DNA of 64,000 nt from Thuidium tamariscinum. Lineage: Eukaryota; Streptophyta; Bryopsida; Hypnales; Thuidiaceae. How positions within the stretch are numbered: the stretch's first letter is position 1; each line of letters starts with the position of its first letter. The stretch is from the NCBI GenBank assembly GCA_947034885.2, contig OX344749.2:20227501-20291500 (forward strand), in the 5' to 3' direction. Both the position numbers and the translations under genes were made by a program. Under the pieces are notes generated by a model. It searched no databases. It saw nothing but the letters and a program-made list of their open reading frames with translations, and was not told where the DNA came from. This document shows, piece after piece, positions 10,360 to 20,893 of the stretch.

Positions 10360-11409
10360 ATGATGGCGCGACTACGAGCGCAAGCAAGGAAGAAGATCGG
10401 AGTCAGTCACACGGAGGAGGACGGCATCACGAAGAGCGGGGCGGGTGCGCCTGTTGCCCAACATCACAGGGTGACGGTAACGGAGCACACAACGACACCA
10501 TCGGAGACGACCAGCTCGCCTCCTCCACCAAAGCGCCTTCGTTCGGGTCCCATAGACAATCACATTGCCGACAATCTCGTTGCTGCGATAGGGGCGGGAC
10601 CACCAGTGGGTAGTCAGGAGTGTCCGCAGACGCTACCACGAAGTCTGGCGAGCCCGTCATATACGTGGGAGCGCACCAGCCCTGTGAACGGGAAGGACTC
10701 CGGATTGTTTGTTCTCCACCTCGGATCCACGCCGCAAGCATCTTCGATGTCTCGAGATCCACCCAACAAAATAGTGAATCACAAATTGCTGAAGGAGTTG
10801 ATTCACAAGAAATTGAGCCGTCGTCGAAGAGGCGAATGCGGTGTTCGGGGGGGCTTGCAGGATCAGTCACGCAACTCAACATCCACTAATACTCGAAGGC
10901 GACAACAACAGAAGGGGCCTCGTGGGATGGGAAAGTGCGGACTAAGAGGCCGCCATATACATTTGCCACAGCATGAACACACGGCAAGGGGAGAGGGGCC
11001 AGCAGGTTGGGTGCCACCAACTGTTCAGAGTATCATCCGAAGCCCAATTCGACTTCGGCCACGAATCCGAGAAGAGTGCGCCATACAGGTGGGCCGCACT
11101 AGTAGCCTGCATGGGTCAGACCACGACGTGGAGGCCCGTTTTTTCAGCCCTGGAGCGCCTCCTCCAACGGACCTTATTCCAAATCCCGTGCATTCTCCCA
11201 ATGAACATACAACGTTAGATGAAGGTGTTTTCACGAAGGACTTGCGCGTGAGGGTACAAAGTGAGGTCTTGGATCTCGATCCAAGCCTTGTTGGTGACGG
11301 CAATGGACTTAGTGGCATCGTGGTTTCACGTGTTTACCATTACATCACTGGGACCCCATGTTCGAGTACGATTTTGGAGGTGCCATTGGCAACCGCTCGA
11401 TCCGTGTGA
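10360..11409 (+). CDS. Ser/Thr/Pro/Arg-rich reading frame upstream of transposase, function unknown
   Basis: The open frame runs from 10102 to 11409 (435 codons), with the first ATG pair at 10360, giving about 349 residues. Composition is low-complexity: a TETTSSPP-like Pro run, a KRLR basic patch that could be a nuclear signal, and Arg-rich clusters (RRRRGECG). Such disordered basic regions occur at the N-terminus of some DDE transposases, so it may be an upstream exon. It overlaps the transposase start at 11358 in another frame. An unbroken 1.3-kb frame is suggestive but partly explained by the higher G+C here. Confidence 0.35.
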   Translation: MMARLRAQARKKIGVSHTEEDGITKSGAGAPVAQHHRVTVTEHTTTPSETTSSPPPPKRLRSGPIDNHIADNLVAAIGAGPPVGSQECPQTLPRSLASPSYTWERTSPVNGKDSGLFVLHLGSTPQASSMSRDPPNKIVNHKLLKELIHKKLSRRRRGECGVRGGLQDQSRNSTSTNTRRRQQQKGPRGMGKCGLRGRHIHLPQHEHTARGEGPAGWVPPTVQSIIRSPIRLRPRIREECAIQVGRTSSLHGSDHDVEARFFSPGAPPPTDLIPNPVHSPNEHTTLDEGVFTKDLRVRVQSEVLDLDPSLVGDGNGLSGIVVSRVYHYITGTPCSSTILEVPLATARSV

Positions 11410-14039
11410 GCGACTCAACAGTGGACACAGTGAGGATGTATGGGGATACGGTGCGAACACTCTTCCCGAATTCAGGTGACGGGAATGGCGATGATGCAGG
11501 ACCGTCAGAGCACTTTGAAGACCCTAACGTTGAAGGCCTTGCAGGGGTTGCCGAAGTTGAGCTCCTGGAGGTGTCAGACAATTGCAACAACGACCCTGAT
11601 TGGCAAGGAGAGTGGATTGATTTTGTCTCAAAAGTCGAGGCAGGTGATGATGGGTCTGATTGCGAGCCGGTATTAACGGAAGACCCAATGTTGGAGCTGG
11701 GGTTGTATGACTGCCATGAAGACGTCTCAACTTGGCCATTTCAAAGGGTTTTTGCAAACGATCAATGGCAAGATCCAGCCATTACCCTTGACCATGACAC
11801 CGATAATTTTTCAAGGCCACTGCCAAGACCGACCTCAGCTACTACAAGCCGTCCCACTGAGTATTTCGCACGTTTCTCGCCTCCGCATATTCTCCAACGT
11901 GTTGTGGACGAGACAAGCAGGTTCATTTTCTTCTGTATTCCGCCTTGTGCAATTTCAGTTTTGCTATGTGTCTTTCTGTTCATATCAGATCGCACGGACC
12001 GCCTTGTTCATTTCAGTTTTGGTAGTCAGCATTTTTCCAAACAATATATTGCCTTGGTCGTTTTTGATGCTACACGGCACCCAGTGGCCTTCTTAGTACC
12101 GGTACCTTCATTACATAATGGTATGTTCCTACTTACTTCTATGTCGTGGTGAATGTGATCTAAGTGTGACTTTGCACGATGCAGGTACGCGTCTCAACCA
12201 TTAGTATTGAATCCGGCAGTGACGAATGGGCGTAGTGATTGGACGCTATTGGGGGCCGAGGAGTTGCTTGCTTGGTTTGGCATCCTAATATTAATGGGGC
12301 TCAAAGAGTTTCCCAATATTTGGTGCTATTGGGACCGTCGTGCATTCTACAACTGCCCTCTCATCTCCAAAGCAATGTCACGGAACCGCTTCAAGTCAAT
12401 CGTTCGATGTCTGCATTTGGTTGACAACCAAACGCTTGTCACTGATCGCACGGACCCATCATATGACAAATTGGCTAAAGTGCGTTGGTTGTGCGAGTCC
12501 TTCGTCAGCATGTCCCAGAGTCTGTACAACAATGAAAGAATTCTGACAGTAGACGAGATCATGATTCCGTACAAAGGGCGTTTCTGCAGCATCCGGCAGT
12601 ACATGAAATCGAAACCTGTCAAGTTTGGTGTCAAAGTGTGGGCCCTAGAGAATTCAAAGAGCAGGTGCGAAGTCTTAAAACCATTGAGAATTTTCTATTG
12701 TATTGTGCATGGTTTGGTGTTGTGAATTGAAGTACATGTCAATGATGTCTCTTTGAATTAGGTAAGGCAGTGGTTGCTCTAATCTCATGTGAACATGTTG
12801 TGTTCTTATTTGGGATTGGCTGTGTACCAAATTCTGTACTGTGTTGCTATTGGGGTTGGGTGTGGCCATTGGGGGCTCAACGGTTGTGGTGGTTTGGCGT
12901 GGGTGTTTATATGTGGGGTGGCTGCACATATGTGTCATTGGGGTTGTTGGCGGAAGTGGGTTACTTTGTTTACGTGCGGCATTGCTATCAATTCGGAATG
13001 ACAATTTCGACAAGCTGCTTTGAATTAGGGTCGGAGTTCACTGATTGGTTTCGCAGGGGCTTCACATTCGTGGTATTGTAAGGTAGCAGTCATTTCTTTG
13101 ATTTGGGTAGGCAGGTCTCGATGCTTGTGGCTGACACAGTTGTGGTTGTAGGCTAGGTATGTATCAAACATTATCGTCTATCTAGGGGCCAATGACGCAC
13201 GCAATGAAGGTGACTCTGTCGGAGAAGATGCGGTGCTCACTGCAATTAGTGGTCTTGAAGGGCGCGGCCACGTCATTGTGACCGATAATTTCTTCACATC
13301 CCCTCGCCTCTTCATGGAGCTACTTCGACGCGGCTTCTGGGCTACTGGGACGTGCAGGAAGACAAGGAAGGGATTTCTCGCAAGTCTGGCTGGATTTGCA
13401 AATGCGGACTTACCCGAGCGTGGGCACTTGGTGTTGAAAATGCACTGTAGTCGCAAGATTGCTACGATCTGCTGGATGGATGCTAAACCTGTGTTCCTCT
13501 TATCTACAACTTGCAATCCAATTGGAGAAGACTCGTATGCAGGATGTTGGGTGGGGCGTGAACGCGTGGAATTTCCAACCGGCCTGATACTTTTGCAGTA
13601 CTAAGAAGGGATGCGTGGCGTGGATCTGGTCGACCAACAACGACAGGACTATACCATGCAGTTGCACTCCCACAAGTGGTGGCACCACATCTTCATGTTT
13701 GTATTAGACTCTCAATTGTTGAACTCGTACATCTTGTACGCATGTGATCGCTGTGCCTTGGGCTTACTTGTTCAGTCACGGCTTCTTTGGCATTACAATG
13801 TGGCAGTGGACTTGATTCAGCCTCGAATGGCTGCGGGGCACATTAGAGGCCCAATTCGGAATTTGGCATCAGGAGGTCTTCATTATTCTTTGGGCCACCC
13901 TGTACTACGTCGTCGTTGCGTTGTATGCTTTCGCAGGACTCGCCGAATGTGCCCAGGTTGTTCCGGAATGTTCCAGTGCGAGGGCGCTTGTTTTCTCCGA
14001 GTCCACACACAACGTGGGTACCAAGCGGGGGGGCCGTAG
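11358..14039 (+). CDS. piggyBac (DDE_Tnp_1_7) transposase, three exons, one in-frame stop
   Basis: Exons 11358-11920, 12185-12664 and 13157-14039, joined by two GT-AG introns each splitting an Arg codon (AG|G), total about 640 codons, near the family norm of 550-650. Order: acidic N-terminus; RPTEYFARFSPPHILQRVVD, the piggyBac domain entry; WDRRAFYNCPLISKAMSRNR; VDEIMIPYKGR with the first catalytic Asp (12552); VTDNFFTSPRLF with the second (13284); MRGVDLVDQQ with the third and its partner Asp (13623, 13632); HSHKWWHHIF; then a Cys-rich finger, CVVCFRRTRRMCPGCSG…C…C…H, typical of the C-terminal DNA-binding domain. One TAA at 13602-13604 interrupts the frame between the second and third Asp. 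Frame and similarity continue on both sides, so this looks like a single nonsense change. Start at 11358 is the first ATG in frame; upstream exons are possible. Confidence 0.88.
11921..12184 (+). other. intron 1 of the piggyBac transposase
   Basis: GTTCAT…GATGCAG, 264 nt. Splicing joins …VVDETS-R to YASQPLVLNP, matching the family pattern EETNRYA. Unspliced reading breaks the domain. Confidence 0.75.
12665..13156 (+). other. intron 2 of the piggyBac transposase
   Basis: GTGCGA…GGCTAG, 492 nt. Splicing joins WALENSKS-R to YVSNIIVYLG, matching the family pattern ADSKTGYV..F.VYTG. The 3' site has a weak pyrimidine tract; the protein match decides it. Confidence 0.7.
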
Positions 14040-14559
14040 GAGCGGTGTAACCACAGCAGGAGTTGATTACGACTACGAGGTTGTAGTTCGGCAAAGGGTT
14101 TCGGTTACGTTGGTTGACAGGATGGGAAGAGGGTGACAGATTGGGAGTGCATTCGTTGCGTGTAGCACGGGACTCAATTGACGGGAATGGCTATGAGGGT
14201 GTTGTGAGCGCGTTCGTTGTTTCTGATGTGAGCGTAGAGTGGGTTCACAGAGAGTGAGGAATCCTCCGTTTTTGTGTTGTAGGGTATAGTTCCTCCATTT
14301 TGGCATTTTGATCGAGGCAGTAGGGGAGGGAATATAAGTAGGTACAATTTTCTTGATAGGCCGTGTGTGTGGGCAGCTCCGGAGGCATTCAATATTGCTT
14401 TTTCTATACACGTTTCTCAACTCTTGGTGGCCCTGAAGTGGAAGCACACAAACAATGTGTAACCGATATTATGAATCGGAATTCATCAATTTGATTGACA
14501 TTTGCGTGATTTGTTTGCATTGTGATTAGCAATGAACTTGACCCTTAATTGTCTGCCTT

Positions 14560-15128
14560 GTGCTATTGGTGACTGCACGCTCAGCGGTTCAGCGTGTCCT
14601 GATGTGCGGAAGGGGTGCGGTTGATTCGTTACCCTCCCGCCATTTTCAAAGAGGACTCTACGTGGACGGCCTACCTAGCACGTTGTCGCGCCGTTGTACA
14701 GGCGCACCTTCGGCCACAACGGCAGCAATGGCAAGCGTATTTTCAACAGACCCCGTGCATTTCCGGGCGACCCGCCTCCCTTGTCTATTGATTGGACATC
14801 GCCGAATTAGCTTCGTGGAGTCTCCGTTACGCGTGCAATTTTTTCTAGGAGTCACTGACGTCATTGTAAATGAGCCCACCGGAGCGATTTTGCTACTGAG
14901 GACTCTGGCATTTTTCAGAAAACAATTTCGGAACCCTCCCACAGGTCGCCGTTCTTTTTTGTACAACGCTGTGAAGTTTGCTGTCATTGCCGGCACCTGA
15001 CGCTGCGGGAAAATTTGAGGGTTCCCTACGTTCGCACACAATGCAATCGGACCGGCTACAATTGCGCCCGAACATCGAAGGACTTCTTGAAATTCCTGCA
15101 CATTCGTATGCGACGGATACGACGCCAT
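14560..15128. other. 3' region of piggyBac element with opposed unknown reading frames
   Basis: Two overlapping frames of similar size: plus 14560-15000 (146 codons) and minus 15128-14658 (156 codons). The minus one starts with a true ATG only 30 bases inside the right end, so its promoter would have to lie in the terminus or in flanking DNA. Neither is recognised. The G+C-rich composition could produce both by chance. It may be a captured fragment or merely the transcript's 3' region. Confidence 0.25.
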
Positions 15129-15139
15129 AGAGCCAGACC

Positions 15140-15157
15140 CCGATGGACGTTCGGGGG
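15140..15157 (-). repeat. piggyBac right terminal repeat
   Basis: Reads CCCCCGAACGTCCATCGG inward from the TTAA at 15158-15161. It is closest to the left end of element B (CCCCTGAACGTCACATCGG), linking the non-autonomous elements to this one. Confidence 0.75.
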
Positions 15158-15474
15158 TTAAAGTACTCCCCAGTACTAAAAACCCCTAAACCACAAAGAG
15201 TGACAAATTAGAGAACTTAGAATTTAAATATAAAATTATTTTTGAAAATTTCTGAAAAATAAGGGTTTTGATAACTATCAAGTCAGCCATCTTCAATAAA
15301 AATTTCAAGTTCAAAGAGTTAATGCTTCAAAAGTTATAGCTCATGACAACTCCGTCACTCAAAGTGTGACGCCAAATAGTACAAGTTTTTCTTGCATTCA
15401 CCCTTGCGTTGTAGACTTAACGTCAAAAATACATTTTAAAAATACAACATATGAAAATCGCTTAATCATATCTA

Positions 15475-16879
15475 CATATAGTGGGGTACCAATCAAAATG
15501 TCGTTTTTGAATGCGCAGTGAGAAAAATTTCAGTACTGCCAACTTTGAAAGCCTACCGAGAGCTCAAAAATTGGTATTTTACCACGAAATTTTTACCACA
15601 GCATCATCTTTAAGTTAATGATATGTATGCCAAATTCCAAGCCCAAAAGATTCATCAAAAAGAAGTTATTCAAAATCTACCAACATGGATAGTGGTGAGA
15701 AACATTTCACTATTTTCAACTTTGACACCTTCCTAAGGATTGAGTTTTTTTTCTTTTGCCATGAAATTTTTGTCATGAAATGATCTTTATGTTTTTAATA
15801 TGTTTAAAAAATTTCCAAGGTAAAAATAATTTGTTTTAAGAAGATATTTGAAACCTCCCAACAAGTGTAGTTTTGAGAAAATTTTCACAATTGCCAACTT
15901 TGGCACCCTCCTAAGGGCTGAAAAATTGGTTTCTTTCCATGAATTTTTTTTGGTGAAGTCATCTCTATGTTGATAATAAGTGATATAAATTTCAAGTTCA
16001 AATGAATTACCAAAGATAAGATATACAAAGTCTCCCAACATGTGTAGTTGTGAGAAAATTTTCACTATTGCCAACTTTGACACCCTCCCAAGGGCTGAAA
16101 ATTTGTCTATTTAACATGAATTTTTTTGAATAAGATCAAATTTATGTTAATAATATATATTCCAAATTTCAAGTTCAAAACACTTATCCAAAAAAAAATA
16201 TTCAAAATCTCTCAACATGTGTAGTTATGAGGTTGAATTTCTACATTTGTGTCAAACTTTGCTTCACAAAATAACACTATACTAAGGGCTCAAAAACTCC
16301 TCCTCACAACTACACATGTTGGGAGATTTTGTATATCTTTTCTTTGGTAATTCATTTGAACTTGAAATTTAGATCACATATTATCAACATAGAGATGACT
16401 TCACCAAAAAAAATTCATGGAAAGAAACCAATTTTTCAGCCCTTAGGAGGGCGCCAAAGTTGGCAATTGTGAAAATTTTCTCAAAACTACACTTGTTGGG
16501 AGATTTCAAATATCTTCTTAAAACAAATTATTTTTACCTTGAAATTTTTTATATATATTAAAAAAATAGATGTTGTTTCATGACAAAAATTTCATGGCAA
16601 AAGAAAAAAAACTCAATCCTTAGGAAGGTGTCAAAGTTGAAAGTAGTGAAATGTTTCTCACCACTACCCATGTTGGTAGATTTTGAATAACTTTTTTTTG
16701 GTGAATTTTTTGGGCTTGAAATTTGTCATAAATATAATTAACTTAAAGATGATGCTGTGGTAAAAATTTCGTGGTAAAATACCAATTTTTGAGCTCTCGA
16801 TAGGCTTTCAAAGTTGGCAGTACTAAAATTTTTCTCACTACGCATTCAAAAACGACATTTTGATTGGTACCCCACTATA
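15475..16879. repeat. foldback-type long inverted repeat made of 177-bp units
   Basis: The left arm 15475-16051 and right arm 16303-16879 are inverted copies, by eye above 90% identical over much of their length, sharing outer ends TATAGTGGGGTACC. Each arm holds three tandem units of 176-178 bp (left starts 15520, 15698, 15875; right boundaries 16303, 16480, 16656, 16834). A fourth unit (16052-16228) and about 75 bp of unrelated sequence form the centre. Long inverted repeats of internal tandem units are the Foldback transposon plan. Flanks CATATCTAC and CATTAGTAC agree at 6 of 9 bases, a possible decayed 9-bp duplication. A transcript would form a ~580-bp hairpin. Confidence 0.8.
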
Positions 16880-16888
16880 CATTAGTAC

Positions 16889-17157
16889 CATTAGATGAAA
16901 TTTGAGGTTTCCAAAGGGCCATTTTTGGGTTTGCTTCCAAAACTATTCTTAATATCATTGGTTGCTGTCAGGCCAATATTTACAAAAAAAATTGAGGTCC
17001 TAAAATTTGAAAATAAATAAATAAATAAATAAATTTTATGATGTGGCAATTTCTTGACCACGTAGGATTCCTATGATTCTACGTTCTTATAATAGTTTTT
17101 GCATTCCTACAATTTGGGAATTCACAGTCTTCCGAAGGCCTCATGTTTCATCTAATG
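16889..17157 (-). mobile_element. CATTAG-family MITE, 269 bp
   Basis: Perfect 12-bp ends CATTAGATGAAA / TTTCATCTAATG. Read on the minus strand it aligns with the elements at 53513-53795 and 21556-24095, sharing a central block ATCCTACGTGGTCAAG and, near the 3' end, a TAGTTTTGGA block. It contains an ATAA/TTTA microsatellite. It lies 9 bases from the foldback repeat. Target duplication unclear. Confidence 0.7.
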
Positions 17158-18120
17158 CATTTTCATTAAAAGTTTAACTAAAATGTCATAGTAGAAAATA
17201 AATATTAATAAAAATTGGATGTAACATATTCATTCAAAGCTTATATTGAAATATAGTTGTAGAAAATGTAAAATAAAAAAAACTGAATTTATTAATTTGT
17301 AGACTAATCAAGAATTATTGAAGGTCAAATTACCAAAACACTCATTTTGGTCATCTAGAAGTAGTGTACTTTATATATCAATGCATACCAAAGTTGAAAA
17401 ACTTGATAGAAAATATTAAAAAATTCATAGAAAAAAATAGTGTCTTTTATTGTATAATATCTACTTGTGGATGGACTACATATATTTATTTTTCTCTATT
17501 GAATTTTTAAAAAAATTATATGAAAGGAGTCATTTTAGATTGTTCTTCTATATCTTAAAGGACTAATATAATTGTTGTTTAACTTCTAAGCAATAAGTAT
17601 TCTAGCAATGGATATTTGTCTCTCCAAATTTAAAAAATAGTTTGAAAGCCAATATATAGACTCGCACCATGAAAATAAAATAAAATAAAATAATATATAT
17701 ATAAAAGGAAGAATGGGATACTAAGTCAAATAGAGTAGGTTCATAGGTTCACGAAGTTAGTGTACATTGGTTCCACAAATCAAGCTACAGAAACAACGTT
17801 GTGGAATTTAATGCCCTTACATTCAACAACCAAGAAGACCAAAGAAGGGTTGATTACATACTATTGACAGGCTTTTTAGTACCATATGAGAAGGGGGTAG
17901 TATTCATTCTCCACTCTTGGGCTTGCCATTCTCTAATGTTGTAAGAGTGTAAGGATGAGGGTTGGGATTTACAATATAAGTGCAATTGAAGTGTTAGGGA
18001 GTGATTTAGAAAATTGTATGTACTAGATACTCATGGTCTCCAAAATTTTGATGGACAACTACATTTTGTCCATAGTCGTGACAAACAGAGATAGTAGAAA
18101 GCAAGATGTATTTGAATCAG
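17158..18120. other. AT-rich intergenic sequence
   Basis: Contains an AAATA microsatellite followed by TATATA near 17670-17705. No gene or bounded repeat seen. Confidence 0.35.
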
Positions 18121-18463
18121 TAGAAGAAAACTACACTATTCATGCCAAAAATTGCGTTAAGCTTGCCAAACCTACGTTTTACTTAATAAAGATTGCGTTG
18201 GAATTGCGTTGCGTTCAACGTAACATGTGGAGTGGATTGTGTTGAGTTCTCCTTTCATAACGCAAAATTCTACGTTTCAACGTGTCAACACAAAATTGAA
18301 TAAGGAAAATGTAGAATTCAACAAGGAAAATCGCAAATTTTGTGTTAGAATGAAAAATTCTGCATGACAAAGTAGGACTTCAAGACAATCTACTCCACGC
18401 GTTACGTTTAATGCAACACAATTTCAACACAGTTTTTGTCAAATACAACGTAGTTTTCTTCTA
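18121..18463. mobile_element. 343-bp MITE with ~150-bp inverted arms, GCGTT-rich
   Basis: TAGAAGAAAACTAC at 18121-18134 is exactly inverted at 18450-18463, and similarity continues inward: CAACGTAACATGTGGAGT on the left against AAACGTAACGCGTGGAGT on the inverted right. The arms carry repeated GCGTT/AACGC words rare in the surrounding DNA. A TCA on each side, one base outside, may be a 3-bp duplication. Superfamily unassigned. Confidence 0.6.
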
Positions 18464-20160
18464 GTCAATCTTTAGCTTCAAAAGTTGTATCTATAGTGAG
18501 CTTTATTGACAAAGTACAAAATAAGATTTCATCCTAAAGAATGTGGAGAAAGAGCAATTGGTGCTTTGTGGAGGATGTAAGGCAGCAAAAGATTTCATAT
18601 AGGGTTCTTCAAAAGAAGATATAGCAAGCACACAAGCATCTGAAGGCAAAAGCACCCTTAGAAGCATCCTCTAAAGGTTGTCTCCAACTTCACAAAGAGC
18701 TTCTTGTAGTGTAGTCATTTACAATAGATGAACTATTGATAAATTCCTATAATAAAGTTCGTTTGCAAGGAGGTGTAGAGTGCTCTATGGTAATTCTCAA
18801 TATAGTGATTTAAATTAACTCCTAGGTTTGTACAAAATTGAGGATAAGGAAAAATTTCCAACCTAACACTTTCAATAGATAAGATTATTTTTATTATAAT
18901 TAAACCAAAGTTGATGACTTATCCGATTGATATATTCTAAATTCCATAGCTCAAGCTTTGTTCCTCAACTTTTTGTCAATCTCACCAACCACTCTAGTAC
19001 AATCTCCAATTGTTTTTTTTGCCCATCTCTATAGCATCTCTAATTGATTCTACCTTCACCACCATCTTTTATTTTTCAACCAATTCTTTGTAGCATCTAT
19101 TGATTCTACTTTACAGATTCTCTCTAGCTTCCATCAATTGAACTTTAATGTCTAATTTTCTTCCATTGAAACACCTTTATCCTCACATTCTACTCATTAT
19201 TCTTCCAATCAACAATAGATTTTAAATTTTATTCACTTTTAACTCTAGGCGTAATTATACTATAGCAATTTCCAATTGTTTTACTATAGCACATGCACTC
19301 AATCCCGGCACTATTGATTTGACAATTAAATCAATCTTCATCAATTGATAATGCATAATTGCAACAAAAGAAATTTTTTTATCAACTCACACCCTGAGTC
19401 CAACATTCTCTACTCAAATTATCATCCAAAATTATCCACTTACAAACCAAGATCTATCGGTCGACCTAATACTCCACATCATAAATACACACATCCATTA
19501 ATTCATTCCAATTTCAATACATAGACCACAAAAGCTTAACACAATAGAAAATCACATCTCCCTAACATAACCATCCATTGCCACAAAGTAGATTCTAACA
19601 ATAGAAAATTCATCACATTAAGCAACTAAATTTAATTAAATCCAATACACACAAATGCCAAAGTTTCAATTAATCTTCACATTATATTTCACCACGAATT
19701 TACAATTGTTCTTCACTTTCTTTATAGCCACTCTACTAATATCTATTGATTCAACGGTACCACAACCTAACACCAGTACAATAGAATCTCGCTCGCTACT
19801 CACACTAAATTAAATTGACACAAAACTATAGATCTTCCTATTGTCAACCTCCACCACACAAGATTGACAAGAACTCTAGATTCCTCTTCTAGACAGGCCA
19901 CCACTACTACCTGACAATTCTTTTTTACTATTGATTTATAGGCTCATAACCGCTACAATAGTTCACACCCCATTCATCCTTTGTTATCATCCATAGATAA
20001 AATTCTATAGTTAAAAACTTCAAAATCATTGGTAATAATTGAATATTAACCTCTAAATACCATAGCATTGTAGAAAATTTGAAAAAGTAACACAAAATGG
20101 AGCCAACACCCAGTCTTCCCTATAGATCTCATACTATACTTCTACTAAATGTGGAATGAA
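18464..20160. other. intergenic sequence, pyrimidine-rich on the plus strand
   Basis: From about 18900 to 20100 the plus strand is rich in C/T/A with few G, with words like ATTGATTCTAC recurring at 19035, 19095 and 19745. No coding signal. Probably decayed retroelement or satellite-like DNA. Confidence 0.3.
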
Positions 20161-20893
20161 GGATCATTGCAAGAAACACTGTCCAAAAAACGTAGCATTT
20201 TTACAGTACTCTTTTTTTCCATCGGGAGGGCTTTAAAATTAAAAAAACCATTTTTTAAAATAATAAAAAATATGTTTCATGCATATATCTTTAAGAAAAA
20301 AGTATAGTAGAAAGGAAAATTACAGGAAAAATCTCTAAGTAGGAGAACTAGAAAAGTGCAAAATCTCATGAAAATTGGTACTTTTACATTTTAATTTGTA
20401 AAAAATAGGAAAATAAATTTTTTTTTAAACTAAAAATTTTCCATTCTTAAAGAGTTGATTTCGATGGGATTTCACCAAAAGAACAATCTTAGAACCATCT
20501 TCAATGTTCAGAAATTATGCGCAACGGAAAAAATTTTGCACTCATGTGGAGGACATGAAATAACATATATTTGGATTTCATTCAAAATTTATAAATTTTA
20601 CACCTATATGTATAGACCATGAAAGTTTTGTTTATAAATCATTAAATTTGGGCACTCATAACGTAGTGATTTTTGTAAACTACAAATTGTGACGCTCAAC
20701 GAAAATGATTTTCAAATATAATTTTTTTTTTTTTTTAATTTCTGAAAAATAAGGGATCTAATAACCTTCAAGTTAGGTATGTTCAATAAAAATTTCATGT
20801 TCATTGGACTTAATCTCCAGAAGTTATAGTAGACAACAAAAAAGTGGTTCTCATTGTGACATGAAATAGGACCGGTGTTTCTTACAATGACCC
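20161..20893. mobile_element. 4-bp-TSD DNA element (family S) copy 2, uninterrupted
   Basis: 733 bp, ends GGATCATTGCAAGAAAC and, inverted, GGGTCATTGTAAGAAAC. It is flanked by TGAA on both sides (20157-20160, 20894-20897), an exact 4-bp duplication. It carries an unoccupied TTAA at 20642-20645 where copy 1 holds the piggyBac element. No open frame; non-autonomous. Four-base duplications occur in Sola, Chapaev and Ginger; none can be chosen without a transposase. Confidence 0.75.

Larger units (their letters stand above)
9385..15157 (+). mobile_element. piggyBac transposon, 5.8 kb, TTAA target duplications
   Basis: TTAA at 9381-9384 and 15158-15161 flank a 5773-bp unit. The left end CCCTTGAGCGTCACGAAA and inverted right end CCCCCGAACGTCCATCGG agree at CCC..GA.CGTC. 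Inside lie candidate 5' reading frames (9654-11409), a spliced piggyBac transposase (11358-14039) and about 1.1 kb of further sequence before the right end. Base composition is visibly richer in G+C than flanking DNA, so the element stands out as an island. It interrupts an older S-family element whose other copies show the empty site. With one stop codon in the transposase it is near-intact but probably not autonomous as read. piggyBac is common in animals and not among the superfamilies usually described in plants. Confidence 0.9.
8883..15403. mobile_element. 4-bp-TSD DNA element (family S) copy 1, split by the piggyBac insertion
   Basis: Left part 8883-9380 and right part 15162-15403, with one copy of the TTAA, form an element of about 744 bp matching two 733-bp copies at 20161-20893 and 21808-22540. 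The left end GAGTCATTGCAAGAAA pairs with the inverted right end GGGTGAATGCAAGAAA. Flanks TTGT and TTGC look like a decayed 4-bp duplication. The piggyBac element entered at a TTAA near position 500, and the other two copies carry TTAA unoccupied at the matching place. Confidence 0.75.

Noticed and set aside
10427-10882. Minus-strand 151-codon frame in the piggyBac element
   Set aside because: Overlaps plus-strand frames in G+C-rich sequence where long chance frames are expected; no family seen.
12770-13081. Overlapping Gly/Trp/Val-rich frames between transposase exons
   Set aside because: They lie in transposase intron 2; TG-rich composition explains them.
15158-15180. ACCCCTAAACC just right of the piggyBac element as another TTAA-element end
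   Set aside because: No TTAA directly before the C run, and the sequence aligns with S-element copies 2 and 3.
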